NCBI GenBank assembly: GCA_025464915.1
Contig: JAODNF010000455.1
Span: 1 to 5,238, forward strand
Length of the DNA: 5,238 nucleotides
Source of the DNA: Frankiales bacterium
GTDB lineage: Bacteria; Actinomycetota; Actinomycetes; Mycobacteriales; SCTD01
Direction: 5' to 3'
The position numbers and the translations under genes were made by a program. Each line of letters starts with the position of its first letter. Positions within the stretch are counted from its first letter, which is position 1. Below are positions 1 through 5,238 of this stretch, in pieces. The notes beneath the pieces were generated by a model that was given only the letters and a program-made list of their open reading frames with translations, was not told the origin of the DNA and searched no databases.

Positions 1-480
1 GTCTTCGCCGCCGGGGGCGTCGCGCTGCTCGCGGTGCGCCGCTCGCGCTTCGGCCGGCGGCTCGCGGCGATGGACGACTCGCCTGCCGCCGCCGCGACGC
101 TCGGCATGCGCCTCGCCCGCGTGAAGCTCGGCGTCTTCGCCGCCGCCGCGGGCACGGCCGGCCTCGGCGGAGCGCTCTTCGGGGGCCTCGGGGCGGGCAT
201 CGTCAGCGGCAGCGACTTCGGCACCCTGCAGTCGTGCGTGCTGCTCCTGCTGCTGCGCATCGGCGGCATCAAGACGGTCACGGGGGCCTTCCTCGCCGCG
301 GTCGTCACGGCCGTCCTTCCCGTCGTCCAGCAGCAGGTCCCGTCACTGGGCGGGCTGGCGTACGCCGTGACCGGGCTCGGTGCCCTGACCCTGGCCTACG
401 CCCCCGGCGGTGTGGGGGGCTTCCTCGCGGAGCTGCCCCGGCCGCACCTGCCGCGCGTGAGGCGGGTCGCCCATGCCTGA
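1..480 (+). CDS. Branched-chain amino acid-type ABC transporter permease (LivM-like), C-terminal part
   Basis: This frame is open from the first base, so the gene begins upstream; 159 residues are visible. It is an integral membrane subunit of a HAAT-family ABC importer and forms part of the translocation channel in the cytoplasmic membrane. A hydrophobic stretch at residues 1-12 is followed by a basic cytoplasmic loop (about 13-41: RRSRFGRRLAAMDDSPAAAA, then TLGM and a second basic patch). This matches the LivM loop of the form 'S-x-FGR-x-L-x-A-x-x-D-x-x-x-A-A-x-x-LG' that contacts the ATPases. Further hydrophobic segments lie at about 42-66, 76-89, 94-110 and 118-134, and a short Pro/Arg-rich tail follows. 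The stop overlaps the next ATPase start by 8 bp. Family assignment is firm. Whether the missing N-terminus is a plain LivM or a LivH-LivM fusion cannot be seen. Confidence 0.88.
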   Translation, partial: VFAAGGVALLAVRRSRFGRRLAAMDDSPAAAATLGMRLARVKLGVFAAAAGTAGLGGALFGGLGAGIVSGSDFGTLQSCVLLLLLRIGGIKTVTGAFLAAVVTAVLPVVQQQVPSLGGLAYAVTGLGALTLAYAPGGVGGFLAELPRPHLPRVRRVAHA

Positions 481-1195
481 CACGCTCGTGAAGGCCCCCG
501 CGCTCGAGCTCCGCGGCGTCCGCGCCGGGTACGGCCGCATCCAGGTGCTGCACGACGTCGACCTGCTCGTCCCGGCGGGCCGCGTCGTCGCGCTGCTCGG
601 ACCCAACGGAGCGGGCAAGACCACGACGCTGTCGGTCGCGAGCGGCAAGCTGGCCGCGACGGCAGGTCACCTGCACGTGGGCGGCCAGCACGTGAACGGC
701 GCGTCAGCCGCGGCTCTCGCCCGCGCCGGCGTGTGCCGCATCCCCGAGGGCCGCGGCATCTTCCCGACCCTCACCGTCGCGGAGAACCTCAAGCTCGTCG
801 GCTTCCTCGGGTCGAAGGCGGACGGCGTCGCCGACACGGCCTACGAGCGCTTCCCGGTGCTCGCGCAGCGGCGCGGTCAGCTCGCCGGGACGATGTCCGG
901 TGGCGAGCAGCAGATGCTGGCCATGGCCCGCGCCCTGGGGTCCGACCCCGGGCTGCTGCTGCTCGACGAGATCTCGATGGGCCTCGCACCCAAGGTGGTC
1001 GCCGACCTCTACGAGGTCGTCGGGCAGCTCGCCGCCACAGGGATCAGCGTGCTGCTCGTCGAGCAGTTCGTGCACACTGCCCTGGCGATCGCGGACTACG
1101 CCGCGCTCATGGTCAACGGCCGCATCGTGCGGATGGGCGAGCCGGCGGACGTGCAGGACGCGATCCAGGAGACCTACCTCGGAGGTGGTCGGTGA
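473..1195 (+). CDS. livF: Branched-chain amino acid-type ABC transporter ATP-binding protein (LivF-like)
   Basis: This 240-residue cytoplasmic ATPase, a normal LivF length, powers the HAAT-type importer. It has Walker A GPNGAGKT at residues 43-50, the LivF-type PEGR-x-x-F motif at 91-97 where many ABC proteins carry the Q-loop, an intact signature SGGEQ at 142-146, and Walker B LLLLDE at 161-166 followed by the GLAP stretch (170-173). LVEQ at 195-198 places Gln where most ABC ATPases have the H-loop His; together with PEGR this is characteristic of LivF rather than LivG. The D-loop region reads ISMG where LivF proteins commonly have PSLG. The ATG at 473 is preceded by GAGG at 459-462; a GTG at 488 is a weaker alternative because no Shine-Dalgarno sequence precedes it. 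The gene overlaps the permease by 8 bp and the next gene by 4 bp. The symbol denotes the family; the substrate is not established. Confidence 0.93.
   Translation: MPDTLVKAPALELRGVRAGYGRIQVLHDVDLLVPAGRVVALLGPNGAGKTTTLSVASGKLAATAGHLHVGGQHVNGASAAALARAGVCRIPEGRGIFPTLTVAENLKLVGFLGSKADGVADTAYERFPVLAQRRGQLAGTMSGGEQQMLAMARALGSDPGLLLLDEISMGLAPKVVADLYEVVGQLAATGISVLLVEQFVHTALAIADYAALMVNGRIVRMGEPADVQDAIQETYLGGGR
1181..1188 (+). promoter_or_regulatory. Strong ribosome binding site for the anchored exported protein
   Basis: GGAGGTGG lies inside the last codons of the livF-like gene. The GGAGG core ends 6 nt before a GTG at 1192. It fixes the start of the downstream gene at 1192, where GTGA overlaps the livF stop, rather than at earlier in-frame start codons buried in livF. 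It is the clearest Shine-Dalgarno sequence in the window, which suggests this gene can be initiated independently and not only by translational coupling. Confidence 0.75.
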
Positions 1196-2415
1196 ACAAG
1201 CTGCTGCCCCTGCTCGTCGTCGCGTTCTCCCTGCCCGTCCCCGCGCAGGCGGCCGAGCCCGGCTCGGGACTCGCGTCGTACGCGATGATCGCGAACGCTC
1301 CCGGGATCGCGGTCGAGGGGCTCTACCGGGACGTCGCCGTCACGCTGCCCGAGACGACGTCGACGCTCAGCACCGGCGGGGTGGGCGCCGCGCTCGCGAC
1401 CCTGGCCTGGCCGGGTCCGATCGCCGGCAACCTCGGCACCACGATCCTGGTCCTCTCCGATCAAGCGCCGCCGCAGGTGACGCTCCTCAACGACCCGGTT
1501 CGCGCCGAGGCCCGCAGCGGCGGGACGCAGAACGCCAGCTACAGCACCCTGCCCGGCACGCTGATGTCTGCACACGCCACCGGCGACACGGTGACAGCGT
1601 CGTCCAGGACGGGCTCGACCACGCTGCCCGTCGGGGGCGTCGGGGCGTTCTCGGGCGAGACCAGGACCGCCTTCACCAACGCGACCCAGTCGGTGGCCAC
1701 CGCGACGGGCCTCGTCCAGGACGTGTCGCTCGCAGGAGGCGTCATCCACATCGGCTCGGTCACCTCGAAGGCGGAGGCCAAGAACGACGGCGGAACGGTC
1801 AGCGGCACCGGCAGCACCGTGGTGACCGGCCTGACCGTCGCGGGTGTGCCCGTCCAGGTGGACGACAAGGGCCTGCACGTCGCCTCGACGAACGTGCCGC
1901 TGGCGACCGCGACGGTCACCGACGCGGTGAAGGCGATCGGGCTGACGGCGCTGCTGACGCAACCTCGGGTCACCAAGAGCGCAGGCGCCGTCAGCGTCAC
2001 CGCCGGCGCGCTCGTCCTCATGTACACCCGGGGAGCGAGCACGTACGCCTTCACCATCGGCCGCGCAGCCGTCGGGCTCGCGGCGTCCCGCAGCGGCTCC
2101 GGCTTGACGCTTCCGCCGCTCCCGCTGCCGACCGGCGGGAGCGCCGCCCTCCCGGTGACGTCGCTGCCGCGCACCGACGCCCCTGTCACCGGCTCACAAG
2201 CTCCCCCGCTGGCCGCCCCCATGACGGCCCCGAGCCCGCCGCAGGCGTTCCTGCCCTCGATCGCGGCCGCCACCGCTCGGCTCGCCGGTGGCGCGACCGG
2301 TCTGGGCGTGGCCGGCCTGGTGCTGCTCGCCGGGCTGCTGGTGATCGGCATGAAGCGGCTGCCCGACAAGGTGCTGGCCGTCGACACCTCCGACTGCGAC
2401 GAGTGGCCACGATGA
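1192..2415 (+). CDS. Exported, C-terminally membrane-anchored protein of unknown function
   Basis: This is a 407-residue protein. Residues 1-20 form a short signal peptide (Lys3, hydrophobic core 4-16, cleavage site AQA-A after residue 20). The ectodomain (about 21-305) is rich in Ser, Thr, Gly, Val and Ala, has alternating hydrophobic residues typical of beta structure, and contains no cysteine. Residues 206-230 (TGSTVVTGLTVAGVPVQVDD and onward) resemble Gly/Val-rich strands seen in actinobacterial 'choice-of-anchor' surface proteins; that comparison is from memory. A Pro/Ala-rich linker (about 306-352) leads to one transmembrane helix (about 367-387), a basic stop-transfer KRLPDK and an acidic tail ending DCDEWPR. 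No LPxTG sorting signal is present. The expected topology is outside the membrane with a short cytosolic tail. The gene sits between the two importer ATPases with 4-bp overlaps on both sides. It could assist substrate capture at the surface or be structural; no enzymatic motif was recognised. Confidence 0.85.
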   Translation: MNKLLPLLVVAFSLPVPAQAAEPGSGLASYAMIANAPGIAVEGLYRDVAVTLPETTSTLSTGGVGAALATLAWPGPIAGNLGTTILVLSDQAPPQVTLLNDPVRAEARSGGTQNASYSTLPGTLMSAHATGDTVTASSRTGSTTLPVGGVGAFSGETRTAFTNATQSVATATGLVQDVSLAGGVIHIGSVTSKAEAKNDGGTVSGTGSTVVTGLTVAGVPVQVDDKGLHVASTNVPLATATVTDAVKAIGLTALLTQPRVTKSAGAVSVTAGALVLMYTRGASTYAFTIGRAAVGLAASRSGSGLTLPPLPLPTGGSAALPVTSLPRTDAPVTGSQAPPLAAPMTAPSPPQAFLPSIAAATARLAGGATGLGVAGLVLLAGLLVIGMKRLPDKVLAVDTSDCDEWPR

Positions 2416-2885
2416 CGGACAGGCACGGCGAGCTCGTGGAGAGCGCGCGCGAGCTCCACTCCGGCAAGCGCCACTGGAACGACCGCTGGCTGCTCGTCGC
2501 CGGTGGCGCGGCGCTGGCCCTCGGTCTCGTCGCGATCGTCCTCGGCTGGTACGGCGCGGCCCAGTCGACGCTGGACTTCGAGCAGACGCCGTACGTCATC
2601 TCCGGCGGCCTCCTCGGCGTCGGCCTGATCGTGCTCGGGTCGTTCCTCTACTTCTCGTTCTGGCTCACCTGCCTGGTGCGGGAGAACCGGCAGACCGCGA
2701 CCCGGACGGCGGCCCACCAGGACCGCCTGGAGCACCTCGTCGCGCAGCTGCTCGTCGACCGGCCCGAGCAGCTCGTCGTCACGGAGCACGGCACCGTCGT
2801 GCACCGGGTCGGGTGCCCTGCCACCCTCGGGCAGCCGGTCGAGGCGACGACCGCGAGCAGCGCGACCTGCGAGCTGTGCCGGTGA
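2412..2885 (+). CDS. Small two-helix membrane protein with a C-terminal His/Cys putative metal site
   Basis: This is a 157-residue protein of unrecognised family. A charged N-terminus (1-25, rich in Arg, His and Glu) precedes two hydrophobic helices at about 26-48 and 61-86, joined by a short loop (WYGAAQSTLDFEQTP). After the second helix come a basic juxtamembrane patch (RENRQTATR) and a helical, probably coiled stretch (about 98-117). The last 27 residues hold H131-x3-C135 and C153-x2-C156, followed only by Arg157. Four possible ligands in this order resemble the Ada-like zinc-binding fold (HRxxCP ... CxxC), so zinc binding is plausible but inferred. Both termini probably face the cytoplasm (basic flanks), placing the site inside the cell. 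ATG at 2412 overlaps the previous stop (ATGA). The Shine-Dalgarno sequence is weak, so translation is probably coupled to the upstream gene. Cysteine 87 lies at the end of helix 2. Confidence 0.8.
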   Translation: MTDRHGELVESARELHSGKRHWNDRWLLVAGGAALALGLVAIVLGWYGAAQSTLDFEQTPYVISGGLLGVGLIVLGSFLYFSFWLTCLVRENRQTATRTAAHQDRLEHLVAQLLVDRPEQLVVTEHGTVVHRVGCPATLGQPVEATTASSATCELCR

Positions 2886-3607
2886 CCCTGCTCGAGGTGG
2901 TCGGCGCGACCGTCCGGTTCGGCGGCCTGGTCGCCGTCGACGACGTGGCGCTCTGCTCGGCCGAAGGCACGGTCACCGGGCTCATCGGTCCCAACGGCGC
3001 GGGCAAGACGACGCTGTTCAACGTCATCACGGGGCTGCAGGCCCCGACGGCCGGGGTGGTGCTGCTCGACAGACAGGACATCACGCACGCGCCGGCGCCG
3101 AGCCGGGCCCGGCTGGGGGTGGCCCGGACCTTCCAGCGGCTCGAGGTGTTCGGGTCCATGACCGTGCTCGACAACGTCCTCACCGCAGCCGAGCTGCGCC
3201 GGACCTGGACCAAGGGCGACCTGCCGCCGATCGAGGTCGCGCGCGAGGTCCTACGGCGGGCGGGCGTCCTCGCCCACGCCGATGCGATGGCCGACGCTGT
3301 CCCGACCGGCATCGCGCGCCTCGTCGAGCTGGCCCGTGCGCTGGCCCTCCGGCCACGGCTGCTGCTGCTCGACGAGCCGTCGTCCGGGCTGTCGCCGCAG
3401 GAGACCGGGGCCTTCGCGGCTCTGCTCACGGACCTGGCCTCGGAGGGCATGGGGGTCCTGCTCGTGGAGCACGACGTCGACCTCGTGATGTCCGTGTGCT
3501 CCACCGTCCACGTCCTCGACTTCGGTCGGGTCCTCGCCGTCGGTTCGCCCGCCGAGGTGCAAGCAGATCCCCTCGTCCAGCAGGCCTACCTGGGAGCCAC
3601 CGCATGA
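2882..3607 (+). CDS. livG: Branched-chain amino acid-type ABC transporter ATP-binding protein (LivG-like)
   Basis: This 241-residue cytoplasmic ATPase is the second nucleotide-binding subunit of the importer. Walker A GPNGAGKT is at 36-43, followed by TLFNVITG as in LivG. ARTFQ at 81-85 supplies the Q-loop Gln85, Walker B LLLLDE is at 160-165, and H197 in VEHD is the H-loop His. Together these mark LivG rather than LivF. The signature motif is degenerate: residues 140-146 read VPTGIAR where LSGGQ or LPYGQQR is expected; only the second Gly (G143) remains and the Gln is lost, while VELARALALRP after it is normal. The insert between Q-loop and signature is a little shorter than in Escherichia coli LivG. 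GTG at 2882 overlaps the upstream stop (GTGA); an in-frame ATG at 2813 would add 23 unlike-ABC residues inside the previous gene and is rejected. The symbol denotes the family only. Confidence 0.9.
   Translation: MTLLEVVGATVRFGGLVAVDDVALCSAEGTVTGLIGPNGAGKTTLFNVITGLQAPTAGVVLLDRQDITHAPAPSRARLGVARTFQRLEVFGSMTVLDNVLTAAELRRTWTKGDLPPIEVAREVLRRAGVLAHADAMADAVPTGIARLVELARALALRPRLLLLDEPSSGLSPQETGAFAALLTDLASEGMGVLLVEHDVDLVMSVCSTVHVLDFGRVLAVGSPAEVQADPLVQQAYLGATA
3592..3596 (+). promoter_or_regulatory. Ribosome binding site for the P450 gene
   Basis: GGGAG, 7 nt before the ATG at 3604, supports that start. The ATG overlaps the livG-like stop (ATGA), and the same frame stays open upstream to 3496 with no comparable site, so the longer version is not chosen. 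Confidence 0.55.
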
Positions 3608-4857
3608 CGACCATCGACCTGACCGCCGAAGAGTTCTGGGCCCTTCCGCCGGCAGCGCGCTACAGCGCCTTCCGGACACTGCGGCGAAGCGACCCGTTCG
3701 CGTTCTTCGCCGAGCCCGAGGTGCCGTACATCGAGGCCGGTCCCGGCTACTTCGCCATCACCCGGCACGCCGACATCGACGCGATCAGCAGCTCACCTGA
3801 GCTCTTCTGCTCGGGCAAGGGCGCGGTGTCGATCCCGGACATGCCGGTCGAGCTGGTCGAGTTCTACGGCTCGATGATCTCGCTCGACGACCCGAGGCAT
3901 GCGCGCATCCGCCGCATCGTGTCGCTGACGTTCACGCCGAAGATGCTCGACCAGGTCGTCGACAGCGTCAGCGACCTCGCACGCCAGCTGCTGCTCGAGG
4001 CCCGCAAGAAGGCGGAGGCCGGCGACGGCACCTTCGACTTCGTGAAGGAGGTCGCGGCGCCGCTGCCCCTCAAGGTCATCTGCCAGATGATGGGCATCCC
4101 CGAGGCCGATCAGGCACTGGTCCTCGAGCAGTCCAACATCATCCTGTCCGGCGGCGACCCCGAGGTGCTCGGCACGGACTCCCAGGACGACGCCCTGGGC
4201 CTGTTCCTGCTGGCCGGTCAGACGCTCGCCGAGCTCATGCACCGGCTCGCGGCCGAGCGGCGGGAGACCCCGACCGACGACCTGACCTCCGCGCTCGTCA
4301 ACGCCAACACCGATGATGGTGACGCGCTCACCGACCAGGAGCTCGGCTCGTTCTTCATCCTGCTGTGCGTGGCCGGCAACGAGACCACGCGGAACGCCAT
4401 CAGCCAGGGCGTGCTCGCCTTCGACCAGTTCCCGGAGCAGCGGCAGCGGTGGATCGCCGACCCCGCACTGACCAAGAGCGCCGTCGAGGAGGTCGTGCGC
4501 TGGGCCACCCCCGTCACGTGGATGCGCCGGACGGCGACCCAGGACGTCGAGGTGGGCGGCCACACCTTCCACGAGGGCGACAAGGTCATCATGTTCTACG
4601 GCTCCGCCAACCGGGACGAGACCGTGTTCACCGACCCCGACACCTTCGACGTCGCCCGCTGGCCCAACCCGCACCTCGGCTTCGGGGCCCGGGGGCCGCA
4701 CTTCTGCCTCGGGGCGCACCTCGCCCGGCGCGAGATCGCGGTCGCGTTCCAGAGCATCTTCGAGCTGATGCCCGACCTGCAGGTGGTGGGGGAGCCGGAC
4801 CGGCTGCTGTCGTCGTTCGTCAACGGCATCAAGCGGATGCAGGTGCGTCTTGGCTAG
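3604..4857 (+). CDS. Cytochrome P450, CYP125/CYP124-like
   Basis: This is a 417-residue soluble class I bacterial P450 with no membrane anchor; it should hydroxylate a substrate using O2 and two electrons from a ferredoxin. Helix C has H99-x3-R103 (DDPRHARIRR). The I-helix has AGNETT at 257-262 with the acid/threonine pair E260-T261 for proton delivery. The K-helix ExxR is E296-V-V-R299, and the heme-thiolate Cys is C368 in GFGARGPHFCLG (359-370). The conserved Phe sits one residue further from the Cys than in the usual FGxGxHxCxG. I recall the same spacing in CYP125 and CYP124, whose mycobacterial members oxidise terminal methyls of sterol side chains and branched lipids. GPGYFAITRHADI (46-58) and SLDDPRHARIRRIVS also fit that group. 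All catalytic motifs are intact. The gene is overlapped by a ferredoxin gene, its probable redox partner. Exact CYP family and substrate are inference. Confidence 0.93.
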   Translation: MTTIDLTAEEFWALPPAARYSAFRTLRRSDPFAFFAEPEVPYIEAGPGYFAITRHADIDAISSSPELFCSGKGAVSIPDMPVELVEFYGSMISLDDPRHARIRRIVSLTFTPKMLDQVVDSVSDLARQLLLEARKKAEAGDGTFDFVKEVAAPLPLKVICQMMGIPEADQALVLEQSNIILSGGDPEVLGTDSQDDALGLFLLAGQTLAELMHRLAAERRETPTDDLTSALVNANTDDGDALTDQELGSFFILLCVAGNETTRNAISQGVLAFDQFPEQRQRWIADPALTKSAVEEVVRWATPVTWMRRTATQDVEVGGHTFHEGDKVIMFYGSANRDETVFTDPDTFDVARWPNPHLGFGARGPHFCLGAHLARREIAVAFQSIFELMPDLQVVGEPDRLLSSFVNGIKRMQVRLG

Positions 4858-5053
4858 TGCTGGCGGCTTCCGGGCGGTGATCGCGCGCACCTGCATCGTC
4901 AGCGGGACCTGCGAGGCCCTCGTGCCCTCGCTGTTCGAGATCGACGACGACGGGGCGCACGTGCTGCTCGAGCCTGTCCCGGACAACCTGCTGGAGGCGG
5001 CACGGGACGCTGCCGACCAGTGCCCCAGCCGGGCTCTGACGGTGATCTCGTGA
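4850..5053 (+). CDS. Small [3Fe-4S]-type ferredoxin, probable P450 redox partner
   Basis: This is a 67-residue cytosolic electron carrier. The three cysteines are C15-x5-C21 and C58-P59, the pattern of single-cluster [3Fe-4S] ferredoxins of actinobacterial P450 systems; the fourth cysteine of a [4Fe-4S] site is absent, with Ser18 at the central variable position. LFEIDDDG (28-35) is the usual acidic strand-turn between cluster ligands, and CPSRALTV near the end matches the family's CPxxAL-x-hydrophobic terminus. The start is uncertain: TTG at 4850 overlaps the P450 stop by 8 bp with AGGTG at 4841-4845, and it keeps the FRAVIART strand that normally precedes the first Cys; a GTG at 4877 would cut that strand. 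Direct overlap with the P450 gene implies that this protein passes electrons to it. No ferredoxin reductase gene is visible in the window. Confidence 0.88.
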   Translation: MASAGGFRAVIARTCIVSGTCEALVPSLFEIDDDGAHVLLEPVPDNLLEAARDAADQCPSRALTVIS

Positions 5054-5238
5054 AGCGGGCCTGGCTGGCGCTGCTGGTCATGACCGTCGCGGCGTGCGGC
5101 ACCCAGGTCGACGACGGCACCCGGCGCAAGCTCGCCCAGGCGCAGCTGAACGGGTCCGCCGTCTCGGGTGGGAGCGCGGGCGCTGCTGCCAACGGGACGG
5201 GTGCTGTCAGCACCGACGGCGGCACGACCGCCGGTGCC
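5050..5238 (+). CDS. Lipoprotein, probable substrate-binding protein of the ABC importer (N-terminal fragment)
   Basis: Sixty-three residues are visible and the gene runs off the window. Residues 1-15 are a lipoprotein signal peptide (MKRAWLALLVMTVAA) with lipobox VAAC, so Cys16 should be lipidated and the protein held on the outer face of the membrane. After CGTQVDDGTRRKLAQAQLNG comes a Gly/Ala/Ser/Thr-rich low-complexity stretch from about residue 37 to the window edge, probably a flexible tether. I recall actinobacterial HAAT-type substrate-binding proteins starting this way (CGxx, short charged helix, Gly/Ala/Thr linker, then the periplasmic-binding fold), and the operon otherwise lacks this subunit. 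The ligand-binding domain itself is outside the window, so the function is inferred from signal, linker and context. GTG at 5050 overlaps the ferredoxin stop (GTGA); the Shine-Dalgarno sequence is weak. Confidence 0.75.
   Translation, partial: MKRAWLALLVMTVAACGTQVDDGTRRKLAQAQLNGSAVSGGSAGAAANGTGAVSTDGGTTAGA

Noticed and set aside
733..1191. N-terminal extension of the anchored exported protein upstream of 1192
   Set aside because: The extension is Arg-rich shadow sequence inside livF. The GTG at 1192 has a strong GGAGG and begins a proper signal peptide.
900..2411. Upstream extension of the two-helix membrane protein's frame
   Set aside because: The sequence before 2412 is an Arg-rich out-of-frame reading of livF and the anchored protein gene; ATG at 2412 with the ATGA overlap is the natural start.
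1539..2804. Long open frame on the - strand (421 codons) opposite the two envelope protein genes
   Set aside because: The + strand proteins have a signal peptide, membrane helices and overlapping starts with ribosome binding sites; the antisense frame shows no domain and is a GC-driven shadow.
2802..2885. Reading the HRxxCP ... CxxC end as a heme-binding or thioredoxin-type motif
   Set aside because: The protein end has no CxxCH (the CxxC is followed by Arg and the stop), and CxxC is at the very C-terminus without a thioredoxin fold; a zinc-type site fits better.
4365..4880. Second + strand open frame inside the P450 gene
   Set aside because: It is an Arg/Gly/Ala-rich reading of the P450 in another frame with no domain or ribosome binding site.
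3793..4986. Long open frame on the - strand (397 codons) opposite the P450 and ferredoxin genes
   Set aside because: It is rich in Arg, Gly, Glu and Val with no recognisable motif and lies exactly antisense to a P450 with all catalytic motifs; such frames are expected from GC-rich third positions.
1..5238. CRISPR array, tRNA, rRNA, insertion sequence, riboswitch or terminator
   Set aside because: I saw no regularly spaced repeats, transposase motifs, RNA gene signatures or T-run hairpins, and all bases are within coding genes.

Overview
The window is very GC-rich and fully coding on the + strand, with the codon use (G or C at most third positions, several GTG starts and one TTG start) and gene content of a high-GC actinobacterium. 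A genus cannot be read from it. It looks like the middle of one long operon: eight genes, the first and last cut by the window edges, joined by seven start/stop overlaps of 4 or 8 bp. There is no intergenic DNA, so no promoter, terminator, RNA gene, insertion sequence, CRISPR array or attachment site lies inside the window. No stretch over 300 bases lacks a gene.

Layout: (1) 1-480, C-terminal part of a LivM-type permease of a branched-chain amino acid family (HAAT) ABC importer; (2) 473-1195, LivF-type ATPase; (3) 1192-2415, an exported protein with one C-terminal membrane anchor and no assigned function; (4) 2412-2885, a small protein with two membrane helices and a His/Cys3 putative metal site at its C-terminus; (5) 2882-3607, LivG-type ATPase with a degenerate ABC signature; (6) 3604-4857, a soluble cytochrome P450 resembling the CYP125/CYP124 group; (7) 4850-5053, a small three-cysteine [3Fe-4S]-type ferredoxin; (8) 5050-5238, the start of a lipoprotein, probably the substrate-binding protein of the importer.

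Taken together, the operon encodes most of an ABC uptake system, a P450 with its likely electron donor, and two uncharacterised envelope proteins. The simplest reading is import of a small, probably hydrophobic molecule (steroid, terpenoid, branched alkyl or fatty acid fragment) followed by P450 hydroxylation inside the cell. 'Liv' here names the protein family only; the cargo need not be an amino acid. The two envelope proteins between the ATPase genes are the least explained part and the best candidates for something new.
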